From positions 1,803,001 to 1,867,000 of the forward strand of contig NC_134656.1 of assembly GCF_030463565.1 (NCBI RefSeq): 64,000 bases of DNA, given 5' to 3'. Shown piece by piece: positions 8,420-18,453 of the stretch. Source of the stretch: Pelecanus crispus. Lineage: Eukaryota > Chordata > Aves > Pelecaniformes > Pelecanidae. The notes beneath the pieces were generated by a model. That model had not been told where the DNA came from. It ran no database searches and saw nothing but the letters and a program-made list of their open reading frames with translations. Numbering within the stretch: position 1 is the stretch's first letter; the number at the start of each line of letters is the position of its first letter. The translations under genes were made by a program, and so were the position numbers.

Positions 8420-11400
8420 GTACCGGGGGCGGTGGCGGCGGCGACCGGGGGGGGAGCCGGAGGAGGGGGGGGGGGGGGCGGTGACAGCTGACAGCGGCCC
8501 GCCCGAAACTTTCCCCGCCGCTAAAATGGCGCCGCTCGGGGACAAACTTCGGGGGGGGGGGGGGGCGGCGGGGCGCGGGGGGGGGTTCCCCCCCCCCGCG
8601 CCCCGCCGCCCCCCCCCCCCCCCGGTGGGATCTACCGGGAGCTGGCGCTTCCCCCCGGGATCAACTCCCGGGTCCCGCTAAATCCCGGTGCCGGGGGATC
8701 CATCCCGCCGCTGCTGCTTGGGGAAAAAGCTGAGGAGATCCCGGCTGGATTCCCAGGCTCGCGTTTCGGCCAAGCGGAGGTGGGAGCGGGGGGGGAATCC
8801 TACTGGATCCCGGGGTTGGGATCCACTCGCTGAGCTCGCTTTCCGTAATCCCGGCTCGGCGAAGGTTTGGGGGGGCTCGCCGCCGCCGCCCCCCGGGATC
8901 TGCTCCGTGCTGGCGTGCCTCCCCTGGAGCGTTCGGGGAGCGGGGGGATCCCTGCTGGATCCCAGCCCTGGGGGATCTGGCTCCGGGTCTGCCTTGGAGC
9001 GGGATCCGCTCAGCTCATCCGCAGGCGTCGCTGGCTCCGGGCGGCCCCCTCGGCTCCCGCTCCGCAGAGCTGCGGGGGGATCCCTGCTGGATCCCAGCTC
9101 CGGCCTGGAGGATCATCTGCTGGAAAGGGATCTGCCGGATAGGGATCTGCCGAGTGCCAGCATACAGGCGGGCAGCGCTGCTGTCCCGGAGCAGCCCGGT
9201 CTGGTTCTGCAGAGCTGAGGGGGATCCCTGCGGGATCCCAGCCCGACTCTGGGGGATCTACTTGGGATCTGCCCGGAGAGGGATCTGCTCAGCGCTGCCA
9301 CACAGCCAGAGGACAGCGATCTCTCGGAGCAGACCCCGTCTGCTCCCCGCTCTGCAGAGCTCCGGGGGGATCCGTGCTGGACCCCAGCCCTTGGGGATCT
9401 CCCGGGAGTGTGCCTGGGGAGGGATCCACTCGGTGCTGACAGTCGGCCAATGGACGCGGCCGTCTTGAAGCAGCCCTGAGGCTCCTTCCCTCGCAAGGCT
9501 CGGGGGAGATCCCTGCTGGATCTGAGCCCTGGGTGATCTGCCCAGGCGCAGCTCGTAGAGGGATCCACCTGGTCACCAAACGTGACCAGTGAGCGCTGCT
9601 GACCTGGCTCAGCCCCGCGGGAAGGGCTGCTCCCCGCTTCTCCGGGGATCCCCACGGGGCCCCAGCCCAGCCCCAGGGAGATCACCTGGGATCCGCCAGG
9701 AGTGGGATCCACTTGGTGCCGGTGCTCAGTCAGTGGGTGCTGCTGTCTCCAGCTGCCAGGGCAGGGCTGAGCCTGCTCCCCGCTCTGCAGAGCGCTGGGG
9801 GGATCCCTGCTGGATCCCAGGTGATCGGCTCAGAGCGGGATCCGCTCGGTGCTGTCACGTGGCACGTGGGTGCTGCTACCTTGGAGCCACCCTGCAGGAG
9901 GGTGTCAGGTCTTCTGGCTCTGCAGAGATCCCTGCTGGATCCCCACTGTGGCCCTGGGGATCTACCCAGGGAGGGATCCACTGGCTGCTGATGCTCAGCC
10001 GGCGGGTGACAGCGCTGGGAGCAGTCTCATGGGAGGATGCTCTCTGCTCTCGCCTCTGCAGAGTGCCGGGGAAATCCCGGCCGGATCCCAGCTGCGACCT
10101 GGTGGGATCCACCTGGGATCTACCGCAGAGGGTCCCACCGAGCGGCCGGCAGGGTCCCGCCGCAGCTCTGCCCGCAGGCGCCGATCCAGCTCCCCCACGC
10201 CGCCTCCCCTCCCCGCCGAGGTCCGGCGGCGGGGGGATCCCTGCGGGATCCAGTGCTCAGGGGATCCCCCCGCTGACGCCCGCCGTCTCTCCCGCAGGCT
10301 CCTCTCCCCTGCGGCGGCCGGGGGCTGCCGGCGGGAGCCGAGGGCTGGCTGCCGTGCCTGGGGGAGCCGCTGCCGCGCCGGGAGCCGGCCAGCCGGGAAG
10401 CGATGCTGCGGGTGCTGGACGCCGGGCTGGAGCGATGCCTGGCGCTGCATTCGGCATACATCCCCGTGCCCCAGCACAGGTAGGACCACGACGGCGGCGG
10501 CAGCGGGATGGGCAACGGTGACGGCGACCGCCCTTGTGCCGAAACCTCCTGCCGGCACCGGCTTCGCCGCGGCAAGCCGGGATTTTTTTTTCCGCCGGCT
10601 GCACGAGGAGGACTTTGGCCGCTCGTCCGCAGCGCCGGGGTCTCCGGCTGTGACCGGCCGTCCCGTGTACAGCAGCGCCGAGGTCTCCGGCTGTGACCGG
10701 CCGTCCCGTGTACGGCAGCGCCGAGGGCTCTGCCCGGCCGTGGCCCTGCCGGCCGATGAAGCGAGGCGCCATACGCGAGCCCTCGAGCGGTTGCGGTGCT
10801 CAGCACCCGCTTTGCCTCGCCGGCGCTGGCGCTGCAACCGCACCCGCTCGAGGGCTCGGAGAGCATTGCCGCTCGCCAGCACCGTATTTATCCGTCCCCG
10901 TGGTGCGAGAGCTTTGCAAAATGGCTTCTGTTGCTCCTGACCTCTCGCTTTTTTTTTTTTTTTTTAATTTAATTTTTTTTAATAGGGTTGTGTGGGTTTT
11001 TTTGTTGGGGTTTTTTTTTTTTTTCTTCCACTTCAGGAAGTTGTTTGGCCCCAGCTGAGCAAACCCCGCGTTTCTCGGCACTCGCGGCAGGATGCAGGTG
11101 CCGGTACCCTCCGGCGCGGCGCTGCCCGCGGACATGTAGGGTTCCCCCTGGAGTGGTAAACAGCAGCGTTTTGGCTGGCTGCCTGTACCGCTGCCTGCGC
11201 CGCTGCCTGCACTGCTGCCCAGCGGGGTTTCCAGTCCGGGCTGATGCCTCTCAGGGTGCTGCAGGGGATGGGGCACCCGTGGGTGCCTTTGCCCGTGGCG
11301 ATGCCCCCAGCACGGTGTGGCCACTGTGACCCCGTGCACCCGTGTCCCCCGACCACAAGCTGCCCGTGGGGTGGGTGCAGACCCGACCACCGCGGGGAAG

Positions 11401-13121
11401 GGGGTCCCAGCACCTCGGTGGGTGATGGAGAGGAATGAAGGGTCCCGGGGTGGGGGTTCCTCGTCTGTCCTCACCGCAGCCCCCGCTTTGCTCTCGCTGG
11501 CAGGAAGCTCTCGGGCAAGGCGGGCATCGACGAGGTGATGGCGGCCACGGTGCTCACCAGCCTCTCCACCAGCCCACTGGTGCTCGGCCACCCGCCCGCC
11601 GCCCCCCGCCCCAGGTAAGAGCGTGCCCCTGTCCCCCCCACCCCATCGCTGGACACGTGTCCCATGGCAGGCCCTGACCTTCCTCCTCCTCCTCGCCAGA
11701 GCCCGGCGGTGAGGTCTGGAAAGAGGCGCCCGCCATGTCCTCCAGCTGCAGCAGCAGCAGCAACACCAGCGGGGACTGGAGCTGGGACCCCCCCAGCGAC
11801 CGCTCCACCCCCTCCACCCCCTCGCCCCCGCTCTCCAGCCACGTCCCCAGCACCTTCCTGCCCGCCCCGCTGCCGGACGAAGGCCCCGATGAGCCCGACG
11901 GCACCCACTTCGTCTTCGGAGAGCCCATCCCTCGGAAGAGGAAGGTGGGATGAAGTTGGGGATGATGATGGGGGGGAGGTTGGGGATGGGGATAGTGGGG
12001 ACGGGGATGAAGAGGAGGATGAGGTTGGGGATGATGATGGGGATGATGCTGAGGATGAGGATGATGCTGGGGATGCAGATACCGCTGGGGATGACAGTGG
12101 GGTTTGGGATGGGGATGGAGATGGAGCTGGGGATGATGATGGAGCTGGGGATGACGATGGGGATGACGCTGGGGACGGGGCTGCCAGCCTGACGCCCCTC
12201 TCCTGCAGAACTCCACCAAGGTGATGTTCAAGTGCTTGTGGAAGAGCTGCGGCAAAGTCCTCAGCAGCTCCTCAGGGATGCAGAAGCACATCCGAACCAT
12301 GCACCTTGGGTAAGCGCCTGGGGTCCCCCCCGGACACCCCCAGCCCCCCCGGTGCCCCCCGCCGGGGTCCTGCCGTGGGGGGAGAGAGCCGCCCCAGCCA
12401 GACTCCGCTCTCCCCGCAGCCGGAAAGCCGACCTCGAGCAGAGCGACGGCGAGGAGGACTTCTACTACACGGAGCTGGACGTGGACGTGGACTCGCTGAC
12501 GGACGGGCTCTCCAGCCTGACGCCCGTCTCGCCCACCTCCTCGGTGCCGCCCGCCTTCCCCGGCCCCGAGGCGCAGGGCCCGGCGCCGCCGGCGTTGCCG
12601 ATCCCGGACCTGGCGCTGGCGTCCCCCCGCAGCCCCCCGGCCCCCCCCGGCCTCTACCACGTCCACACCGACCACGCGTACCAGGTGAGGGGATGTTGGG
12701 GCGGGGGGAAAATCCGGGGACGGAGGGGCTGCCGCCGCGCTCGCCGCATCACCGTCACCCTCCACGCCTCCCCAGCCGCTCGGTGCCGGCGGCGCAGCCG
12801 AGCTCTGACGCGGGGCCGTGTCCTCTCTCGGCAGGGCTGCCCGGCCCCGCCGCGGCCACCGGTGCCCCCCGCCGCGCCCGCCCCGCCGCCGCCCAAGCCA
12901 CCCGCCGTCCCCAGGTGAGCCATCGCCATCCGCGCCCCCGTCCCCCTCGGGCCCGTGTCGTCCCCCCCGCGCCCCGTGACGTGTCCCCTCGTGTCCCCTC
13001 TGCCCGCAGGAGGCCGCGGGGGGAGGCCAAGAAGTGCCGCAAGGTGTACGGCATGGAGAACCGGGAGATGTGGTGCACGGCGTGCCGCTGGAAGAAGGCC
13101 TGCCAGCGCTTCCTCGACTGA
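8291..13121 (+). CDS. SLC2A4RG: SLC2A4RG (HDBP1/GEF), C2H2 and C-clamp transcription factor
   Basis: Eight coding exons: 8291-8419, 10298-10479, 11504-11614, 11700-11944, 12209-12309, 12420-12684, 12835-12914 and 13010-13121. The product is about 407 residues if one surplus base near the exon 3 end is an error (human about 387). The family (SLC2A4RG, ZNF395, ZNF704) is nuclear and binds the GLUT4 and huntingtin gene promoters. Seen here: [17 protein letters not shown], a Ser-rich [10 protein letters not shown] block, the basic signal PRKRK, one C2H2 finger ([11 protein letters not shown]...HIRTMH), the conserved [15 protein letters not shown] block, a Pro-rich region, and a C-terminal C-clamp (KKCRKVYG...[14 protein letters not shown]). 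All phases agree except at exon 3/4, so the coding sum is 1225 nt, one over a multiple of three. I chose ATG 8291 over the in-frame ATG 8171, which overlaps a CCAAT box. Confidence 0.93.
8450..8640 (+). repeat. Long G and C homopolymer runs at the start of SLC2A4RG intron 1
   Basis: Runs of 12 or more G (about 8467-8478 and 8551-8562) and a C16-like run (about 8610-8625) follow exon 1. They could form quadruplexes and are also places where sequence errors are likely. Confidence 0.8.
8690..10262 (+). repeat. ~140-bp GATCC-rich tandem array filling SLC2A4RG intron 1
   Basis: Repeated cores like GGGGGGATCCCTGCTGGATCC occur with GATC at 8947, 9079, 9223, 9369, 9508, 9647, 9802, 9927 and 10236, plus a mutated core near 10072; spacings are about 125-163 bp. 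More diverged copies reach back to about 8690. Each unit has several further GGGATC(C/T) boxes. Many end in a pyrimidine stretch plus TCTGCAG, which looks like a splice acceptor. The last copy ends about 35 bp before the true exon 2 acceptor tract. Confidence 0.88.
10298..10479 (+). CDS. SLC2A4RG: SLC2A4RG exon 2
   Basis: The acceptor is GTCTCTCCCGCAG and the donor is GTAGGA; phase 0 in, phase 2 out. It ends with [10 protein letters not shown], matching SAHIPVPAQ of the human protein. Confidence 0.9.
10480..11503 (+). other. SLC2A4RG: SLC2A4RG intron 2
   Basis: It holds an imperfect ~50-bp duplication (TGTGACCGGCCGTCCCGTGT at about 10649 and 10692) and T-rich runs at about 10950-11025. No further exon was seen. 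Confidence 0.75.
11504..11614 (+). CDS. SLC2A4RG: SLC2A4RG exon 3 (with apparent one-base surplus)
   Basis: The acceptor is CTCGCTGGCAG and the donor is GTAAGA. It encodes [20 protein letters not shown], strongly conserved. The last bases (CGCCCGCCGCCCCCCGCCCCAG, split here at 11592-11614) are C-rich. As written the exon leaves in phase 2, but exon 4 needs phase 1. Removing one C from the run would give a PAPEPGGE join like the human FSPEPGLE. Confidence 0.88.
11700..11944 (+). CDS. SLC2A4RG: SLC2A4RG exon 4: Ser-rich block and basic signal
   Basis: The acceptor is CTCCTCGCCAG and the donor is GTGGGA. It reads [11 protein letters not shown], a serine-rich stretch, [11 protein letters not shown], then [10 protein letters not shown], in the order of the human protein. 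The conserved frame begins two bases into the exon. Confidence 0.9.
11946..12190 (+). repeat. GATG/GGGGATGATG minisatellite filling SLC2A4RG intron 4
   Basis: Almost the whole 264-bp intron is imperfect GATGGGGATG units of 6-12 bp. It carries open frames rich in Asp-Gly-Glu or Met-Gly, which I treat as non-coding because exons 4 and 5 join perfectly without it. Confidence 0.9.
12209..12309 (+). CDS. SLC2A4RG: SLC2A4RG exon 5: C2H2 zinc finger
   Basis: The acceptor is TCTCCTGCAG and the donor is GTAAGC; phase 0 in, phase 2 out. It encodes the finger C-x4-C-x12-H-x4-H in [11 protein letters not shown]...KHIRTMH. Confidence 0.95.
12420..12684 (+). CDS. SLC2A4RG: SLC2A4RG exon 6: acidic [11 protein letters not shown] block
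   Basis: The acceptor is CTCTCCCCGCAG and the donor is GTGAGG; phase 2 in, phase 0 out. The [15 protein letters not shown] and [14 protein letters not shown] segments are family hallmarks, followed by a Pro-rich tail ending DHAYQ. Confidence 0.95.
12835..12914 (+). CDS. SLC2A4RG: SLC2A4RG exon 7: proline-rich linker
   Basis: The acceptor is CTCTCTCGGCAG and the donor is GTGAGC; phase 0 in, phase 2 out. It starts GCPAP (human GCLTP) and is otherwise low-complexity Pro/Ala. Confidence 0.88.
13010..13121 (+). CDS. SLC2A4RG: SLC2A4RG exon 8: C-clamp and stop
   Basis: The acceptor is CTCTGCCCGCAG, in phase 2. It encodes the C-clamp with its four cysteines (CRKVYG, WCTAC, ACQRF) and ends FLD-TGA exactly as in the human protein. 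The C-clamp gives GC-rich DNA contacts in this family. Confidence 0.96.
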
Positions 13122-13864
13122 CGCCGCCGGTGCCGCCGGTGCCGCCGGTGCCGCCGCCGCGGCGCTCCCTCCTTCTTGCACATTTTGCACTCGAGGTGCC
13201 TTCGCGCCCCCCTGCCGCCCCGGGGCCCCCCCAGACTCAGGGAACGGCCCCCCCCCCCAAAAAAAAAAGCTTTATGCACACAGCCCCTCCCCGCCACGGA
13301 GCTCGTGTCCCCCCCCCACCCGGTTTTTCCTTCAAAAATAAGCTAAAGCTGCCCCCCCCTTTGCCGGCACCGCGGCGGGGGGCTGGCGGGGGTGGCCGGC
13401 TGCTCCCGGCCCCCCCTCCCCGTGCCGGGTTGGGGACCCCCCCGGGGCCGGGGGCCGCCCACCACTCAAATAAGCTGCGTGCCTGTGGCCGGCGGGGGCT
13501 CCAAAAGGAGGGGGGGTGTCCGTTCCTGCCCCCCCGCCTGCTCCCAGGGGGGACCCCCAGTGCCCAGGGCAGAGGTGGGCGCCTGCCCCCTGCCCCTCGC
13601 CCCCCCCGAGGGGGTTTTTACTCTTTGTATCGTCGTTTCTCTCTATTTTTCGTATTCGGGGGAGCAGCCGCTCCCGCCGGGGCGATGCTCTGGGAAGTGC
13701 CTGCAGGAACGCGCCCATTTGCACTAAGCCAAACTGCACAAAGAGGTGGGTTTTGGTTTTGGTTTTTGTTGGTCCTTTTTTGGTTTGGTTTTTTTTTTTT
13801 TTTTTTTTTGTTCCCTCCCCCCCCCCCCCCGCCCCCCTCCTCCATCGTGTGTTTTTATTTTTTA

Positions 13865-13870
13865 AATAAA
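13865..13870 (+). terminator. Poly(A) signal AATAAA (proximal, SLC2A4RG)
   Basis: AATAAA lies in an AT-rich patch about 740 bases after the stop codon, with GT-poor sequence downstream. It is a plausible proximal site for a short 3' UTR. Confidence 0.6.
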
Positions 13871-14438
13871 ATATATGAAAATTCGTATTTTTAAATACCC
13901 CCCTCCCAGGGCATGAGAGCGCACTGGTCGCGGCGCTGCGGCAGCGTGATGCCTCCAGCCCCGGGGGGGTTTTAAGGGGCTTTATTCCCTTCAAACCTCT
14001 TCCCCACCCAAAAAAAAAACAACCCAAACCCCTTTTTTTTCCCCCCAAACCCTCTCGTCCCATCACTCGCCTGCCCGGGCAGCGGCTCAGCACCGGGTTT
14101 GGCCCGGCCACGCCACCCGCCCTCCGCTCTCCGCACCCCTCCCCGTGCAAGGACGGGTGGGATGGGGACGGGTGGGTGGCACTGCCAACCTGCCCGGCCG
14201 CGCCAGGGCGGGGCCCCCCGCCTTGCAGGAGGGTTCCCGTCACATCAGGGACCCCCCCTTTGCAGGGACACCCCCCCCCTCGCTGGGGGTCAAACCGGGC
14301 TGGTGCCGTGCCAGGCTGGGCCCCCCGCTTGTCCCCGACGTGGCGCCGACAGGGATTTGATGTGTCAGATCCAGAAGAAAAAAAAAACAAAAAAAAAACA
14401 ACAAAAAAAATAAATATTTGGATTCTTTTTTTTTTCTT

Positions 14439-14473
<35 letters not shown>

Positions 14474-14619
14474 GAATTATTACTCTTTACTTACTTTTAA
14501 GATGGGCTCTGCGCTGCGGGGTGGGCGGCCCCGGTGCTGCACCCCGCGGCCCCCGGGGACGGCATCGCTCCGTGCGTCCTCCCCGGAGCTGTGCAAAAAG
14601 GGATTATTTTTTAATTTCA

Positions 14620-14636
14620 AATAAAGCCCGAATAAA
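14620..14636 (+). terminator. Paired poly(A) signals AATAAA (distal, SLC2A4RG)
   Basis: Two AATAAA hexamers, 14620-14625 and 14631-14636, are the last on the plus strand before the AT-rich region. Another lies at 14409-14414. Confidence 0.6.
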
Positions 14637-15010
14637 TACGGACGTTGCCACTAACGCTTACACTCCGGGGTGGGGCGGGGGGGGGACGACACGAGCCGCA
14701 GGTGCCCGTTCGGGATGGGTGTGGGAAAGGGAAAGGTGAAGGCGGCGGCGCCCCGGGCAGGGGCGAGGGGGGGGATTTTTGGATTTTTGGGGAGCGGGGA
14801 CCCCGCCGTGGCCCCGTCTGGGTGCGCGGGGGTGCACGGCCCTGCAGCATCGCAGGGCTGCAGCTGGGTGGTGCCCGTGGCCCCCGGACCATGCCGTCAT
14901 CACCCCATCCGTACGCACACGAGGAGGAGAGAAAAAAAAAAAAAAAAACTATTTTAAAAAAAAACAAACCACAAAACAAAAAAGACAAAATTGTAGCAGC
15001 AATTTCCCAA

Positions 15011-15016
15011 TTTATT
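15011..15016 (-). terminator. Distal poly(A) signal of ZBTB46
   Basis: TTTATT on the plus strand is AATAAA on the minus strand. A long U-rich tract follows on the minus strand at about 14935-14965, as expected for a downstream element. Confidence 0.6.
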
Positions 15017-16395
15017 GAAACTGATTGATTTTTGCAAGTGTGTCTAAGCTAAATCCCATCACAAAGTAATTATAATCAAGAGGCACGCCTCCGGCATGCC
15101 CAGGCAGACGAGAAACCGGGAGATCAACTAGAAAATAAGGTCATATTTACCTGAACTACATTTACAGAAAATCAGTACAACACAGCCATGGTTCTCCCAC
15201 TCACTTCTGGTTACTAAAATCTCCTCAACCTCCCCAAAATATTAAACACATCTTCAATACAAACACAGGTTTATAATAATTAATATAAAGTCAGTATAAT
15301 ATAGAATATTCCCAGCAAAAAAAAAAAAAAAAAAAAAAGTCGACAATCTTCAAACGCTGTCCCTTTTGTTTGTTTTAGCTTTATTTTTGTAGACAGGTTT
15401 AAAGCACGTTGAAAAATAAATATATATGAAAGCATACACACAGCACTCTTACTATGCGGAACTGAAAAAAAAAAAAGGCAGAAATTCAAAACACAATACA
15501 GAATCTAAAAAATAAAAAGAACCATGAAGTATGGCTTTCTTAGGAGTTGCACATGTCACAGAACGAGCTAAAATAAGATTATCTTTCATAATATTGCAAA
15601 AAAATTCCAGTTTTTGCATTATTTGCATGGAGTTTTCCTTTCCTAAAGGGCGATGTGCAAAACGGGAAGCATGGAGGTGGGGGGTGCCGGGGGGACTTGG
15701 GGCTCCCTCGGGGGCACGAGCCGAGCCCCCCTCCTGGGCACCGACCCCCAAAAACGCGCGCGCCAAACCCCCGCGGCTTTCGCTTTGGGGGAGCGGAGTA
15801 TTTAAAGGCATGAGTTGAGAGAAGAAATAAAACGGGACCTAACGCGGGAGCGGGTTTCCTTTCATATGAAAAATATTCCTTTTGTAGTCCAAAGCACTGA
15901 TTTTTTGATTTAAAAAAAAAAAAAAAAGAAGGAAAAAGGAGAGTCGGTTTGCCAACCTTCATCAGACGCATCCCCCTCGCACCTCCACGCAAAATCGCTC
16001 TGCTTTCGGGTAAAACACACAAACCCGCGCAATTTATGATTTTTAAATAAAACTTTTGGAAAGAAGGAAGCGAGAGGCGGCCGCGGGCCCCCGCGCGCGT
16101 CGCTGCCGTCCTCGGGGACGTTTTCTGGGGGGCGAGGGCAGCGCGACGCTGCCTGCACCCTGGCCCGCGTGGGACGGGCGAAAGCGCGGCTTGAAATGCT
16201 CTCTGTACTCCCGGCACGCGTTCGTAATTAAAATTAAAAAAAAAAAAAAAAAAAAAAATGAGGATAATAAAGAAATTCAGGGAAGAACATTTACAAGTAC
16301 GTATGAATACTTAAAAAAAATTAGTCGCAAGTTATTGAGACCAAGTGTATCCATTTTTTACCGCTAAGGGAGTTATTTTTTTGAAACTAAATCTG

Positions 16396-16432
16396 TATAT
16401 ATATATACACACACACACATATATATATATTT
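16396..16432. repeat. TA/CA compound microsatellite in the ZBTB46 3' UTR
   Basis: A TA run, an AC run and a second TA run follow each other without interruption (GTATATATATATACACAC and onward). It is likely length-polymorphic. Confidence 0.95.
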
Positions 16433-18416
16433 AGAAAAAATTAAAAAAAGGGAACCTCAGTGAAGTATACAAAGCCCTGAAGGGAAATACAAAGACGAGA
16501 TGCTAGAGGTTACTCGAGCTAGTGTTGGATAGAACAGGCAGAATTATTGGGTTGTTTTTTTTTTTTTTTGTTTAAATCTCGAAGAGCAGAAGTTTGCATA
16601 GGCAGCAGATCCGAGATGCGCCCGGAGAGGAGCCCGAGAGGTCCGGTCGCACGGAGCAACTGATGAAGTTTTATAAAGTTTCAGCATTAAAAAAAGCCCA
16701 AATTCCTTTTTCGAACCCAAGCCTCACGAAGCACCCGCCGGAGCACGGAAGTTTAAAGACTAATTCCCGCGTTTCCAAATCTGCACACCTCCAGCAAAAC
16801 AAAGCACTTAATATGTACATCAGGTGGTAGAAGGATTTTATTTGGTATATATAGTGTATGTTAGTAATATAGAAGCATGTGCTAGATTATAATGGTAACA
16901 ACGTAAAAGTTAGCTTCTATGTGGATTTTCCGTTTTTCTCTCCTTTTTTTTTTTTTTTTGATTTATTTTTTGCATCCGCGGCTCAAAGAGCTTTAAAGTG
17001 GCACTACTAGGAAACACTGCTGAAAGCCACCTGGCTTACTGCCCACCCTTTAGAAAAAAAAAAAAAAAAAAAGGAAAGAAAAGAAAAAATAAACACTTTT
17101 TTTTTTTTTTTTTCCAAAGGAATTGCAAAGTAAAGCTAAGCACCCCGTAACTCCGATTACAAAAACGGAGTCACCGGAGGGCGAGGGCAGGGAGGAGCGA
17201 GGAAGAGGAGGACTTGGACCAACAGCTCCCGCTCCTCCTCGGAAGGTTCGACAGCGATGCACGCACCGGCATCGGAGCAGATGGACGAGACGGAATGTCA
17301 CAGAAACCAAAGGGTTTTGAACGGTTTGGGTTTTCAATTTTTTTTTTAAATAGATTTTTACATATAAAAAGCAAAGCTACGGATATTTTTTAAGTACTGT
17401 ATGTATTTGTCTACGTGTAACAGGTGAGGCTGCCAGTTCAGGACCTCAGGCACCCCCTTCCCCCCCTCCATATTTACAGGATAAATGACAATAAATACAG
17501 AGCCCGCACGCCCAGCGGCAAAAGTCAGGGTAGCAAAACAGCGACCTTGCTCTGGGACCCCCCCCCCAACCGCTACAACTGCGGGGAAAAAAGCATACAA
17601 AGGTCCAATCGTAAAATACTGGGTTTACGTCTTTTTAAATACGGTGGGAGAAGCTAAAATGCAAAATTAGATTTTGCCAATTTAATAAAAATGTTTCTGC
17701 ACGACCCTACCGCTCTGTTCTTGAAGCGTTTGAAGAGGAGGGTCGTCCACTCGCGCTGGCTAAAAGCAACAAGTCCCAATTAACTCCTTCGATCCTAAGG
17801 AGCAGCAGCAGCGACGGCGCTCGCGTGGCCTCACCGAGCCAAGCCGAGGATTTTAGGGAAGACCCAAGTTTCCGAATCACTGCCTTGCACGGAGAGCGAC
17901 AGACCAGGAGCCTGGGAGCTGCCGGAGGCTCCCAGCGCAGGCGAAGGTCAGCGTGAACCGGGATGGCGCACGCGGAGAGAAGGCGGCGAACGTTTGCAAG
18001 GAACCGAGGAACAGAGACAGGAATCGAACGCCAAAACCCAGGACGCGACTTAAATCGAGGAATGGGTAAAGAGCCGGCTACTGCGGGTGCCAGGACCAAG
18101 GCTCCCACCGCGCTCCACCGAATCCCGGCACCGAGTGGCTTAAATCCTTCAAGATTATTTGCTTTATTGGGGTTTATTGTACAACGTGCTTTTTATTTCC
18201 TTTTCTGGGTGGAACCCCGCTTTTTGTCGAGGACCACCAGAGCGGCAAGAACGCTCTCCACCCCGCAGGGATGGCCGGTCCCGCGGCGGGAGGAAAATAG
18301 CACCGTTAGTCATTTGGCTTTCTGGGAACGGGTTGTCTTTTGCGGCAGGTTTCAAGATACCATCGTCACAGACATCGTACAAAATTGCTCCACGGCAAGG
18401 GAAGAGTGAGGTCTTC

Positions 18417-18453
<37 letters not shown>

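Larger units (their letters stand above)
13122..14660 (+). other. SLC2A4RG: SLC2A4RG 3' UTR
   Basis: It begins with a GCCGCCGGT triplet-based repeat (13122-13165), then C- and G-rich sequence with poly-A and poly-T tracts (T-rich at 13788-13809 and 14426-14472). Several poly(A) signals follow, the last at 14620-14636. The exact end is inferred from those signals. Confidence 0.65.

Noticed and set aside
11554-12765. Minus-strand frame of 403 codons with His/Pro repeats
   Set aside because: It is the antisense of SLC2A4RG exons 3-6 and the GATG array; exons on the plus strand are strongly conserved.
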